Assembly: GCA_977006965.1 (NCBI GenBank)
Contig: OZ345358.1
Coordinates: forward strand, 1,984,001 to 2,048,000
DNA: 64,000 bases
DNA from: Phymatolithon calcareum
Taxonomy: Eukaryota; Rhodophyta; Florideophyceae; Hapalidiales
Reading direction: 5' to 3'
Shown: positions 31,952-41,764 of the stretch, piece by piece
Layout of the letters: the number at the start of each line of letters is the position of its first letter
Numbering within the stretch: position 1 is the stretch's first letter
The notes under the pieces: model-generated
The model's database searches: none
Told to the model about the DNA's origin: nothing
The model's input: only the letters and a program-made list of their open reading frames with translations
Program-made: the position numbers and the translations under genes

Positions 31952-32722
31952 TCTATCGCAGATACCTAGGTGTCACAGTGCATTAGATCGATGAAACATG
32001 GACTCTGAAGTCTTCTTTACTGGATTTTGTGCAGTTCATGTCGCCTCACACTCGTGAAACTACATCTTCTGTTGGAACTGAGATTCTCCATGCCTGGAAG
32101 CTGACTGAAAAAATATTTTGTGTCACCACGGACAATGCATCGGATGTCATCATGGGTATGAAGTTATTGCGGAGTAAGTTAATGAGGGAAAATGGTGTTC
32201 TGCTGGATGAATCTTTTCATGTCCGATGCGTGGCACATATCATACACTTGGCCACTAAGGAGGCCTTGAAATGCATCCATGCTGAAATATCCGGAATTCG
32301 AAAGCTCATTGGTGCAGTGAAGTCGTCCGTGAAGCGCAGAGATGCATTGATGAGTTTCAAAAATTCTTTGAATTTGCATCATTTTTGTATTCCAAATTTG
32401 GATGTTGACACCCGATGGTCCTCCACCTTTGACATGATACGTAAGGCGCAAACTGCCAGCTTTAGGGCAAAAGGAAAATGGCGCGATTAAACCTGCTCTG
32501 GTGAATTTGCTCAGATTACGAGACTTAAATGCTTCCGCGGAACTTCTTAAGTCGCTTATCTAACTTCAAATATCAACACGCATTGCTCAATGAGGAAGCC
32601 GCTGCTTGCACGATCGGTAAACCCATCTTTGAGAGCACCCATGCTGAAGCACTGCCGAAGCTTCACGCGCAGGCTAGACTGCTGATTTCTCCAGGACGGC
32701 TCAACAAATCTGAGAAACTGAA

Positions 32723-32950
32723 CTAATGGTTCGTGTAATCTACTATTTCTTGCGTCGTACTCGATGTCGTCATCATCTCTGCTACTGACGTGCAAATATT
32801 TTCGAAATCCTTAAGCGAAGTCTCCAGGATGAGCCCGGCAGGTTTTCCGAGCTCCATTGACGATGGCCAGTGATGGAAGAATTTATCCCTAAACGCGTCA
32901 TTGGCTGCGCTGTTTCTGTATACCAGCGCATGGCGACATGGTATTGCCAC
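32723..32950 (-). pseudogene. MULE-type transposase fragment (SWIM zinc-finger end)
   Basis: The minus strand reads VAIPCRHALVYRNSA followed by AFRDKFFHHW. This is the PCRH half of the SWIM finger found near the C-terminus of Mutator-like/FAR1-type transposases. It lies antisense within the hAT element, in the foreign segment that splits it. It is too short to be active. Confidence 0.45.
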
Positions 32951-35006
32951 ACTATGAGGTCGGAGTCATTCTAAACGCTGAAGCCCGAAATGGCTGATTT
33001 CCAATCTATGGTCAACATTCTCGAGGATTCACACGACATGAAATCACGATGCAATACACAAGAGCTCTGCTGACACCGAATACCGCGAAGGAACTGATAC
33101 ATGCTGCAGCCTTCCAAGGCAGAAGCAGAGCTTTGGGCTAATGAGCGACTCTCAAGAGACATATTTCCAAGGTCCGTGCTATTGAACGCAGTACAGCCTC
33201 TTTTTTCTCCTACTGTTATTGTGTTACTTTTCCAATGCTATTGAGATGATGGAGCACACGATAAGAGTCCAGAATGGGTGGGTTTCGCTGTCTAAGCTCA
33301 CCAAACTCACCAAAAGTCAAGCACATCAGATCTTGCCATTGAAGTCATTGTAGTCACATCTAGGTGGACTCCATTACCTTAGAAGAAGTCCTTTAATCAC
33401 AGAGGCTCCCAGGTCAATTTCTAAATATTTTTTGTGCCGTCTAAATGAGCTGGTATATTATCAATTGAATGTAATTCGCTTCGCTAATAAATTAATACTT
33501 ATTCCAGGACATTAACGTCTATTCATCAATATAAAGATTTTTTTAGCAGATTTTTGTTTTTAATTTACGTTCTGTCTCTCTTTTGTCTAAGAAAATCATT
33601 TGCACATATTTCCAAAATGCTGAAAGTCTTTCATTTTTTAGATCTCTTCGTCTACTAAATATTAGTATTCGTATGTCCCTAATTTCATTTAAACGAAATA
33701 TTTTGCTCAAAACATTCATTTCGACCTCAAGCAAAAACTTACAGTGAATTAATATGTTCACGTTCTGGCGTCGCTGTGTTTGACGACCTTTTGTGTGCGG
33801 GTCAGCAGTAAAAGACCATGCATCCGAGGTCCTGCACTTTTGCTATACCTTCATATAGATATACCTGAATGTATTTCCCAAGTTTCTTTTGGCAATTTTT
33901 CTAAGTGCAAATCGCTATACAGTAAATGAAATCATTGCTCTAATCGCAATGTAGACCTTGCATGTTCGCAATGTTATTGTAGAGAAATATAGCTTCCGAA
34001 ATTACAGACGTGCACGGCCAGTATTAGGTGCCATGTGTTCCAGTGACCTTGATTTGAATGATATTAAAATTGGTGAGTCTGAGTGGGCCGTGTCCTCTGA
34101 CGTAGCTGAACTGTTGGAGTTTGCCGCGAAGTTCACGTGCAACCAAAGGGGACGAAGCTAGGTGACACTCAGTGTGACAGTTACAGGGTATCATATGCTG
34201 GTGCAGAAATGCAATCAGTTCATTGCGATTCACACTGGGCGGCTTCGGGACATTGGCTCAAGAATACTATCAAAATTAAGGGCATATGAAGGGACTGTGT
34301 GCACGTCGATTGCAAAGCTGGCCCGAATTTTCGATCCACGTTTTCCAAGTGACGTAATAGCAGACGATTCGGTTCTGAGGCCTGGTTTGCAAAAAACAGA
34401 CCCGATGCAGAGGAACGGGACAGAGCATACAGAGCACCTAGATAATCAGAGTTCTACCTTCTTGCTTGATATCCTGGACTATGATACTAATTTAGAACCG
34501 ATGGATGAAGTGTCAACGTTTCTGCAAGCAACGGCAATTCGGGATCGCAATTCAGAGCATCTTGCCTGGTGGAAGTCTAATCAGGGTCGCTTCACACATG
34601 TGGCGAAATTGGCTGGCGATGTCCTTGCTGTACAGGCATCTTCCGTTGCTAGTGAAAGCGCTTTTTCTAATTCCGGTCATATTGTCGGAGGAAAGCGTTC
34701 AACTCCTAGTGACGAATCGATCATAAGTACACTTTTGTTGCGCTCCTGGCAGAGAGACCTTGGTATTTAGATATTGTTTGATTTCTGTTGAATTTTGTCC
34801 CCTGAATTAGAATAAATGGAATTAGATTTTCTTATCATAATAATGGGCCAAAACCGGTTTCAAACCGGCGGTCTCTTAGCGGTTTGGGCTCGGCGAGGAA
34901 CCAGACCGCGTGGTCTGGTGCAAAAGTGTTCCTGAACCACGTGGTCTGGTCTGCTGGTCCCAGCCGGACCAAACCGGACCAGACCAGACCATGTCAACAT
35001 ATACTT

Positions 35007-35293
35007 GCACCGTGTCTGTAGTAGTGAAGATATTCAGATATCAAGAATTCTATGAATCTTATAATGTAGATAAAATTACATCGATACCGTATCAGTGGCT
35101 GCCCCTTGTTTTCTGAAAATCGGGGATATCCTAAATTCGAAGATCCAATTAACGAGGTTGGACTGTAACTGCTTTATATGCGTAGTTTATCAAAAAACGC
35201 CATTTCGCAGCTTTGAAACCATAATTTTTATGTGCATGGTTTTCGCCAATTTCTTTCTGTCCCGAAATTGTTGGGACTAGAATACATCGACTT
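35007..35293. other. Spacer between hAT element and family A copy 2
   Basis: No gene recognised. Confidence 0.4.
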
Positions 35294-35845
35294 TGCTTTT
35301 ATTGTCAATAAAAGAAAATTGTAATCGCTCTAGCTGGAAATTCAGCGAACTGGGTAGCCCGTGCATTTGCTAAGTTTCCAGAAAAGGCGATATTGGCGTT
35401 TGAATTCGCATCGCGAACAAATGAGTTGATGGTGCAATGGCTATCGTCTATAGCGTTGTTTTTTCCCTACCAGTGTGGCTTGATTTGAGTAACCGCTTGC
35501 CTCAATTGAGGCAATTCGGTACAATAAACACTAGGCGTACAGTCGCGGGAAGAACAGCGATGTGATGAAATGTCTTAAATTTTTATTCTTTCTCTTTTGT
35601 TTTATGGATGGAACTATACAGTGCAGCTCTCCACTGCATTGATACAGTGGAGACCTGCGTGATATCAGGAACATGCGGTGTCTCCTGAACCATTAAATGG
35701 TTGATCACCGCCACCTCAAGAGTACATACTGTACTGGACAGTACACTGTTACCGAACGCGCGCTTTAATAATGCGTATTCCACGGTCGCATTCGGTAGAT
35801 TATAATGGGCCTATGACTCAGTACTGCAGTCAAAAGGCACAGCTC
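35294..35845. repeat. Family A repeat, copy 2, left part
   Basis: It matches copy 3 from TGCTTTTATTG onward, including the minus-strand frame with VEYALLKRAFGNSVLSST (35583-35783). It is cut by the hAT element at CACAGCTC. The sequence continues on the far side at 37611. Confidence 0.85.
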
Positions 35846-35984
35846 CAGGGAATGGGAGCAGTAAACTGCCATTGCAATTTACGGCAATATACTGCTATTT
35901 CCGTAAATTGCACTTTCCTTTCCACTTGCAATACGTATTGGCCAGCAGATGTGAATAAGATCTGGTGACGAACGTACCACGCAT

Positions 35985-36163
35985 GATGATGATGATTGCT
36001 TTATTCCCCTAAGCGGCTAGCACGTCTAGAAGGCTTCATGCGACTCCACTTGCTGCGGTCGGAAGCGTCTTTTATGGACGATTCGATACTTTGGTTTGGG
36101 ATATCGCCAAGGAGAGAGACATATGTTCTGGGTACGCATTGTAGCAGTATCCTGCGGACGAGC
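35985..36163 (-). mobile_element. Short retroelement-like insertion (179 bp) with 13-bp target duplication
   Basis: Flanked on both sides by ACGTACCACGCAT (35972-35984 and 36164-36176). The insert begins GATGATGATGATTG. Read on the minus strand, it therefore ends in a (CAT)n-like tail after AATAAAGCAAT, as a SINE or truncated LINE would. It has no coding capacity. Confidence 0.75.
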
Positions 36164-36324
36164 ACGTACCACGCATCGATACACTCTCGCTCTTCTATTT
36201 TTGTCGATGTGCTGTCCCCACTCCGTTTTTACTCTTTTGTTTACACTCTGAATTGAGCCTGCTACACTCGACTCTCCCCCATCGTTCACACCCCTCTTTC
36301 CGCGGTTGCACCCTCGACTTGACG

Positions 36325-37492
36325 ATGTCCGTCCGACCGAAGCGAGAGCATGTCGTCAAAGCGCTCATGACGCAAGAACCTGATGCTGTCAAGACCATTA
36401 CTTCGCGAAAGGGGAACGCTCGCAAAGTGACTTGCTGGGTCTATGCGTGTCCGCGAAAAGACCGCTGCAAAAACATTCCGCCTGTTTTCTCACTAGAGAA
36501 AGGAACTGGATGGACTAACCCGTACTCGCAGCTGGTTTCTTGCGTTGCGGGTGGCGAAGAGACAAAGTTGATGGAATTGTATCGCGTAAGTTCAATGCTC
36601 GAAGTTGAAGACGGAGGAGATGGGCGAATTTCGTCCTACTTTGAAACAACCCTGTCAAGCAAGGATCGCGAGCGTGCTATGTACCACTACATTGATGTCA
36701 TTGGTTCACTCAGGCAATGGGAGCAGTATACTGCTATTGCAATATACTGCAGTATACTGCTATTTCCGTATATTGCTTCGTCTTTTCCTATTGCAGTATA
36801 CGTATTGGCCTGATGATCGGAGTGATGTCATGCATCAAATATACGAAGCGTCGATCCACTCTGGCTCTTTTATTTCTGTCCGTGTGTTGCGTCACTCCAT
36901 TTCTTCTTTTTTGTTTACACTCAGACAAGAGCTTCAAGCGCAAAACACATCTCCATCCCTCAGAAACCGCTTTCGGAGATTGTTCTCCACACTCGAGAAT
37001 GGCCGCCCGACCAAAGCAAGAGCACGTCGTGAAAGCGCTCATGACGCAGCAATCCGACGTGGTGAAGACCATCACTACTCGGAAAGGAAACGCTCGCTCT
37101 GTAACTTGTTGGGGTTTCGGAAGATGCCGAGCAAGAGGTACTGTAGACCATGTAACAGATTCAAGCCTATTACCTCTATTGCAATAGCAATAGGATATTG
37201 GAAGTTCGAGAGCTATTGCAGTATCTATTGAACTCTTGCGGTTGGTCCCAATAAATAAGCAGTATACTGCTCCCATTGCCTGGGTTCACTATCTCTCCCT
37301 ATCACTTATATCGAAAATTCGCGCTTCCGAGACTTCAGCAAGTTTGGTGTGGGCATTTCTATCAAAGCGTTCCGCGAAACGGTGTTCAAGTTGGTAGAAG
37401 TGGTTGAGGCAGGGGTGAGAAACGATTTGAAGGACACGCGAGGCGCCGTCATGCACGATGCAGAAGGTACTGCTGACCATGTAACGCCTTAA
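36325..37492 (+). pseudogene. hAT-family transposase N-terminal part, split by nested element
   Basis: The ATG at 36325 opens MSVRPKREHVVKALMTQ, followed by a zinc-finger-like segment (CWVYACPRKDRC, then GTGWTNPYSQLVSCV). The frame runs to VIGSL at 36710. Skipping the nested element and one duplication copy, it continues LPITYIENSRFRDFSKFGV and EVVEAGVRNDL to GAVMHD, then stops at 37492. This order (zinc finger, the 'Y.E....F..F' block, 'H D') is that of a hAT transposase family known from protists. The catalytic and dimerisation parts are deleted. Confidence 0.65.
36711..37282 (+). mobile_element. Nested hAT miniature derivative (572 bp) with perfect 8-bp duplication
   Basis: Perfect GGTTCACT duplications (36703-36710 and 37283-37290) and inverted ends CAGGCAATGGGAGCAG at both sides, continuing to about 24 bp. 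Inside is a second, shorter copy of the same transposase start (ATG at 37000, AARPKQEHVVKALMTQQ) fused directly to the 3' end sequence at GGTACTG. It is thus an internal-deletion product of the same family that jumped into its relative. Confidence 0.9.
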
Positions 37493-37610
37493 TCGCAATT
37501 GTGCTCAATGCAATAGAACTAGCAATTGGTAGCGCGAGAGTTATTGCAGTAGCAATTGCATTTTCACAACGAGTCCCAATAAATATGCAGTATATTGCTC
37601 CCATTCTCTG

Positions 37611-37845
37611 CACAGCCCCCGGGGCCACCTTCCTTTACTCTTATCTTATATACTACTAGCGAAGCGAAAAAACAGCGCATAGGTAAGAGAGAGACACGAT
37701 TCCCTTACGGCCCAGCAGATCACCTACCTACTATGGGTATCCTGAGTAACGCGATCCAAGTTGCGCAGCGTACAAGAGAAACCAAAATCAGAGCTCCAAC
37801 GTACAGTCGCGGAAAGAACATGCGCTTACCGCATTCGTTCATCCA
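37611..37845. repeat. Family A repeat, copy 2, right part
   Basis: It continues family A from CACAGCCCCCGGGGCC through ATTCCCTTACGGCCC to the ACCAAAATCAGAGC block, then diverges. Together with 35294-35845 it is one copy. Confidence 0.8.
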
Positions 37846-38493
37846 GCGACGATAACAGCAGGCGCGACAAAACTATTGTCCCTGGGCAAGGGTAGGTAGG
37901 CAATCAAATGGGATACATTACTTCAGGTGCAAAGCTGGTGCACAAAGGTACAGTAAGGATGAGAAATGTTGAAATTACTTTGTGCGTTCAGATTATTTTC
38001 AGGACATATATCCAGAGCCATAGGTACTGTAAAGGAAATGCTTGTCCTGGTTGCTCGGTCGCAACTTTTCCTTGCTGAACCACGCGCAGGATCATCACAG
38101 TCGTACAGTACTGTACAGTGAATTGCAATGATTTTATTATAGTGCTTGGTGTCCCCTGGCGTGCGGCAATGAGGCAACTATCTACCCCTAGTACACGTGG
38201 CGCTGTAAGTAACTATCTGATCCGCTGAGTTAATTACAGTAGACTATGTTCTGGGAAAGTAGGGTAAGCTTGAAAACCCCCAAAAATCCTGCAGGGCAAG
38301 TCTGTTAATGGTCTCAACCCGCGGGTCCTTGTCGGGTACTCGGTGTCACTTCCTGTTCTTCATCTTGACTCATCTTTTGGATTCAGTTTAACCACTTGCC
38401 AGGTGTACAGTACAGTACTGTACACCAGTTCCCTTTGCCTTCCTTGGAAGCAAGTACGGGAAAGGACAAACTCATAGTAGTCTGCTACCGATC

Positions 38494-38535
38494 GAAACGC
38501 TTTATTCTCTGCTCGAGCAGAGAATAAAGCGTTTC
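38494..38535. repeat. Perfect 42-bp palindrome
   Basis: 21-bp arms, no spacer, no mismatch, centre GCTCGAGC. It abuts a second hairpin. Confidence 0.92.
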
Positions 38536-38591
38536 AATAACTTTGTCGGCGCTCTTCGTTCTGTAGAACGAAGAGCGCCGACAAAGTTATT
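38536..38591. repeat. Perfect 56-bp hairpin
   Basis: 27-bp arms without mismatch and a 2-nt loop (GT). The outer end is AATAACTTTGTCGGCG. It is the longest perfect stem in the window. Confidence 0.92.
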
Positions 38592-38777
38592 GATCTACTG
38601 TACAGTACAGTAGTTTTCTCAACGGATCAGATAGTTTTCTACTGCTCCCCGTGTACTCGGGGTATATAGATGCCTCATTGCCCCACGCCAGGGGACACCA
38701 TGCACTATAATAAAATAATTACAATTCACTTTACAGTAGAGTAATTTGTAACACTTCACCATGTCTTGCGCCGGATG

Positions 38778-39187
38778 CAGGGCTACTAGCAAGTAGATTT
38801 TTATTGATTGCTAGATACAGTGCAATTCGATTTGCAAGTAGCAGTCCCGGCGATTGTCTGCCAGTTGTATTGCAAGTTGATAGCCTGCATTTATGACATG
38901 GGCCACGTCACGCAGCGCTGTATCCACACGTGGACTGAACGCCACGTCAGTACTGTAAACACTTGAATTGGTGCTCTACGTTTGTGACTATGATGGATTC
39001 GGCATAATACGTACCGAGATGGTACAGTATAAATTAGAGAGTGCATGACATGCACTACATTGTGTCCGCTCAACACAGTCAAACATTTTGCAATTCCTAT
39101 TGCAAGTAGGCGGGTTTTTTGCAGTCCCACTCCAGTACAAGTAGATTGCAGTATACTGCAAGTCCAGTATACTGGATAGGACCCCTG
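38778..39187 (-). mobile_element. hAT-type miniature element, copy 1 (410 bp)
   Basis: Perfect 8-bp duplication GCCGGATG at 38770-38777 and 39188-39195. Ends CAGGGCTAC and (complement) CAGGGGTCC follow the hAT rule. The subterminal words are CAGTATACTG and CTTGCAAT-like repeats. The same 410-bp element occurs inverted at 61448-61857. Confidence 0.93.
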
Positions 39188-39335
39188 GCCGGATGATCGC
39201 TGTCTTAGCAGCGGCTGGTGAAAGGACACGATCATGGGGTATTTGACAGTCCCCTATTTGCGCCGGATTATCGCTGTACGAGCAGCGGCCGGTGAACGGA
39301 CGCCAACGCGGAATACTTCGCAGTCCTCGTTTCGA
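39188..39335 (+). repeat. Two-unit tandem repeat
   Basis: Two ~88-bp units start GCCGGATGATCGCTGT and GCCGGATTATCGCTGT, and share AGCAGCGGC, GGTGAA and a CAGTCC end. The first unit is the target site of the adjacent miniature element. Confidence 0.65.
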
Positions 39336-40274
39336 ACGGGTCCTATCCCCTTGCTTGCGCTGACGAGTGCGTGCGTGGCGACCAGACTGTCAGTGTCACC
39401 TCCCTAAGCGGTTCGGAATCAGCCTTGCGGATTTACTTACATCCGCTTGGAATTTGTCACAACTGAGAGCACTCGTTTGTCCTAACATTCAAGGGCGTGG
39501 AGCCGCATGCATTGCGCCCTCTCTAATGCCTGGGTAGACTCTTGTGCTGCTGCAGTTCCTTTATATATAGAATAATAAAGGCAGCACCGTCGGGGTATCG
39601 GAAGGAACCAGCACGGTGAACTAGCCTCTGCTTTTGCCGTGTATGCGCTGCGCGCCAGTAACCCAACGGTACTGTGCTCAGCTCTACCTCTCTCCTCTTT
39701 CCCTCTGGAACTCCTTGACGTGTCACAAATGAGAGCAATCTGTACGATACGACACGAAGATGTCCATCGAGCAAGGATTCTTTATGCCTCGCGACAGGCC
39801 GGAAAGCAGCTGTAAACCTTGCAATAGAGATTCCGAAACTTGGCGTCATTTGCCAAATTCGTGCTTTAAATTTTCCTCGATGGCATCGTCTCATTCAGAG
39901 CTGCTTCAGAATCTGTACACCATTCCACTTTCCCGCTGTACTGTAACTCAGTGCAAATTTGTGCATGCAATCGATAGCGAGAAATCGAAAAGCGACTGAA
40001 GTGCACATCAGATTACGTAGAAAAATCGTAGTTTTATAAATCTTGACGTTTTTAGGCCTACTGTAATGATTCACGATCCCGCGAGCTTTCTGTACTAAGC
40101 TCGTCCACTGGCCACGCGTGAACGTCATGATGATGTGTTCCTAACACGGCCGGTGAAGTTTCGCACATTTTAGTACTGCACGCGGACTAGTGCTAACAGC
40201 TGAAAGTGGGATTTTTATTGTAATGCAATTTGCGGGAAGAAGAAATGGTGGAGTTGCTCTGCACAAGAGCAAAT
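39336..40274 (+). other. Region with a possible LINE C-terminal fragment
   Basis: At 39760-39999 the plus strand reads CKPCNRDSETWRHLPNSC. This is the C..C....ET..H....C pattern seen at the C-terminus of many LINE ORF2 proteins. It is only about 80 codons and I see no reverse transcriptase next to it. The remainder shows nothing. Confidence 0.3.
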
Positions 40275-41600
40275 TTACAGAAGGGCGTAAAATGCTAATA
40301 CGCTGGTGGACGTGACGAAGATTGGCGGCGGAGCTATGCGACCTCCATTCCATTCCGCAAGTTTTCCCGAATTGACTAGCTCCCTCGCCTTCGTTCTCGT
40401 GACTGCATCAAATTGCACGTTGTCGTCAAGTGTCGGCTGCTGCGTAAGGTCGGCCTTATGCGACTCCATGGTAGCCTCGTTGAGCCGCGGAATATCCAGG
40501 AAGTGCATTTCTTCCTCGCGGAACATCATGACCACGGCCTCCTTTGCCGCGTTGAGAACGCACGTCAGTGTGGCCGCCTTCCTCCCGGCGACATAGGCGA
40601 GGGCCATGTTCGGATAAATCGCGAAATAAATCTTCTTGAATGTCGGGTCGCCTGCCGCGGTGATGTCGAGCGGCCTCAGCCCGACGTTGACCCTGCGCGG
40701 CCACGTGATGACGTACAGTGCAACAGAGGTAGGCGCATGTCGGGACAGCCGAGCTGGGCCAGCACGCTGGATTCGTCAAACTCAGCCAGTGAGTGGATAA
40801 GTCACTGCCGATGGATCACTGCTTCGATGATGTCGTAGTCTACGCCGAAGTAGCAATGCGCTTCCATCACCTCCGCGGCTGTGCTCATGGAATGAGGCAG
40901 TAGAGAATGTCAGTGTTCAGACGATAGGATTTCGAGGAATAGGACATCACCTTTGAGAGGGAAGCGCGGACGTACCTTTTTCGAACAAACTGACTACGTG
41001 CAGGGACAATAGACAGCATGAGCAACGGACTGTCAGAAAGAGGAGAGACGCGGTGCTTAGTTCCCAATAATACAGTCTCACTCACAAGAATCAATAGCGG
41101 CTACACATTCACCGGCGTCCAAACCAGCAGAGTCAATAAGAAACGTCAGTACATGCACATATCATTCTTCGCATTCTGGGAGAAAAATCTTCTTCACCTA
41201 CTCTTCGCACCCATGGTTCAATTCGGATGTTTCAGCGCATCTACAAGACACACGTTCTTCAAACCCTCCGCCTTCCAATCCCTGAACGCTCCTCCGCTCG
41301 CTTGAGCCTTCCAGATGGCACGCCCTGCAGGCATTGAAAATTGGCAGAGGGCTCCAAGTCCGCAGCCGTCATGCCCACGCCATACTCCTTAACCAGCGGC
41401 AAAACGACGGGACCGCCTGCAATAAGTGTCTCCTTATTAGCGGAGCGCGATATCCATTCCCGCGCAAACAGCTGCGATGGTCGGAAGCAATCCGGTGCAT
41501 CCGGCGATACCAATCACAACAATATCCGCATCGCAGCTAACGGACGCCACAGCGACACTTTTCTCATCGAGTTCTTTTTTCCCCAGAACTAACTGCTTGA
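40275..41600 (-). pseudogene. ispC: 1-deoxy-D-xylulose-5-phosphate reductoisomerase (DXR/IspC) pseudogene
   Basis: DXR makes 2-C-methyl-D-erythritol 4-phosphate, the second step of the plastid MEP isoprenoid route. On the minus strand its blocks appear in order in several frames: [20 protein letters not shown], then [112 protein letters not shown], and AYVAGRKAATLTCVLNAA to the C-terminal helix. It is broken by TGA at 40802-40804 and 41218-41220. It also has an extra base near 41430 (ALR versus AL-ANKE) and further shifts near 41290 and 40735. The active-site segment DSEHSAIFQ has become DLEPSANFQ. The NADPH-binding N-terminus is absent, and about 300 bp (40890-41190) is unaligned. Confidence 0.87.
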
Positions 41601-41764
41601 ATCATTAAATCGGTGTCTCACTACCAGGTAGAAACCTTGATGGAGCTGTAACGAAACTTAATCTACAGCTCTAGATTTGAAGATTCGTTGTATCGAGTCA
41701 TCGATGGCTAATGAGCTCGCGGATATCATATTTTTCAAGTATTTCGCAACTGCTCTGTGCCGAC

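Larger units (their letters stand above)
30999..34770 (+). pseudogene. hAT transposase with BED zinc finger, interrupted
   Basis: The ATG at 30999 opens a BED-type zinc finger (VWEFY, then CCKKC, then LPRHARSH). The catalytic region follows in pieces: LYAWYSRVY up to 31620, then after the miniature element RYLGVTVH, a TAG, and IDETWTLKSSLLDFV. DNASDV, FHVRCVAHIIHLA and LDVDTRWSSTFDMI are clear hAT blocks. After unrelated material the sequence resumes near 34040 (IGESEWAVSSDVAELL) and ends with the hAT dimerisation domain (SSVASESAFSNSGHIVGGKR, then LLLRSWQ) and a stop at 34770. It is dead because of insertions, the TAG in place of an expected Trp, and the loss of a middle segment. Confidence 0.85.
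30351..35006 (+). mobile_element. hAT transposon, about 4.66 kb, degraded
   Basis: Inverted ends AAGTACATGTTGACATGGTC on the left and AAGTATATGTTGACATGGTC (complement) on the right enclose a broken hAT transposase. Both subterminal regions are packed with ACCGGTT/GGTCCGG-type words and CCACGTGGTC-like palindromes, as expected for transposase-binding sites. I could not confirm the 8-bp target duplication. It has itself been hit by a miniature element (31621) and by about 1.5 kb of other material (about 32470-33960). Confidence 0.8.
35846..37610 (+). mobile_element. Non-autonomous hAT element with 8-bp target duplication (1765 bp)
   Basis: Ends CAGGGAATGGGAGCAG and (complement) CAGAGAATGGGAGCAA are terminal inverted repeats. 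The flanks CACAGCTC (35838-35845) and CACAGCCC (37611-37618) are an 8-bp duplication with one mismatch, and the joined flanks rebuild the uninterrupted family A sequence seen at 45.36 kb. Subterminal GCAGTATACTGC and TTGCAATA words are frequent. It contains an internally deleted transposase, a nested sibling (36711-37282) and a short retroelement-like insertion (35985-36163). Confidence 0.88.
38111..38736. mobile_element. Inverted-repeat element, 626 bp, TA target site
   Basis: The two ends are about 118-bp inverted repeats (left CTGTACAGTGAATTG, right complement CTGTAAAGTGAATTG). They share TTTTATTATAGTGC, GTGTCCCCTGGCGTG, GCAATGAGGCA and AACTATCTGATCCG in order. Both sides are flanked by TA, as in Tc1/mariner-type elements. 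The interior is non-coding, with the palindrome GGTGTACAGTACAG... near 38400 and two long perfect hairpins at 38494-38591. Confidence 0.8.

Noticed and set aside
30351-35006. An 8-bp target duplication for the large hAT element
   Set aside because: The flanks outside the inverted repeats (CGTGGTAT and TGCACCGT) do not match directly, so I report the element without a duplication.
40456-40779. Arg/His-rich 107-aa minus-strand frame
   Set aside because: It is the neighbouring frame of the DXR pseudogene; the DXR reading accounts for the coding signal.
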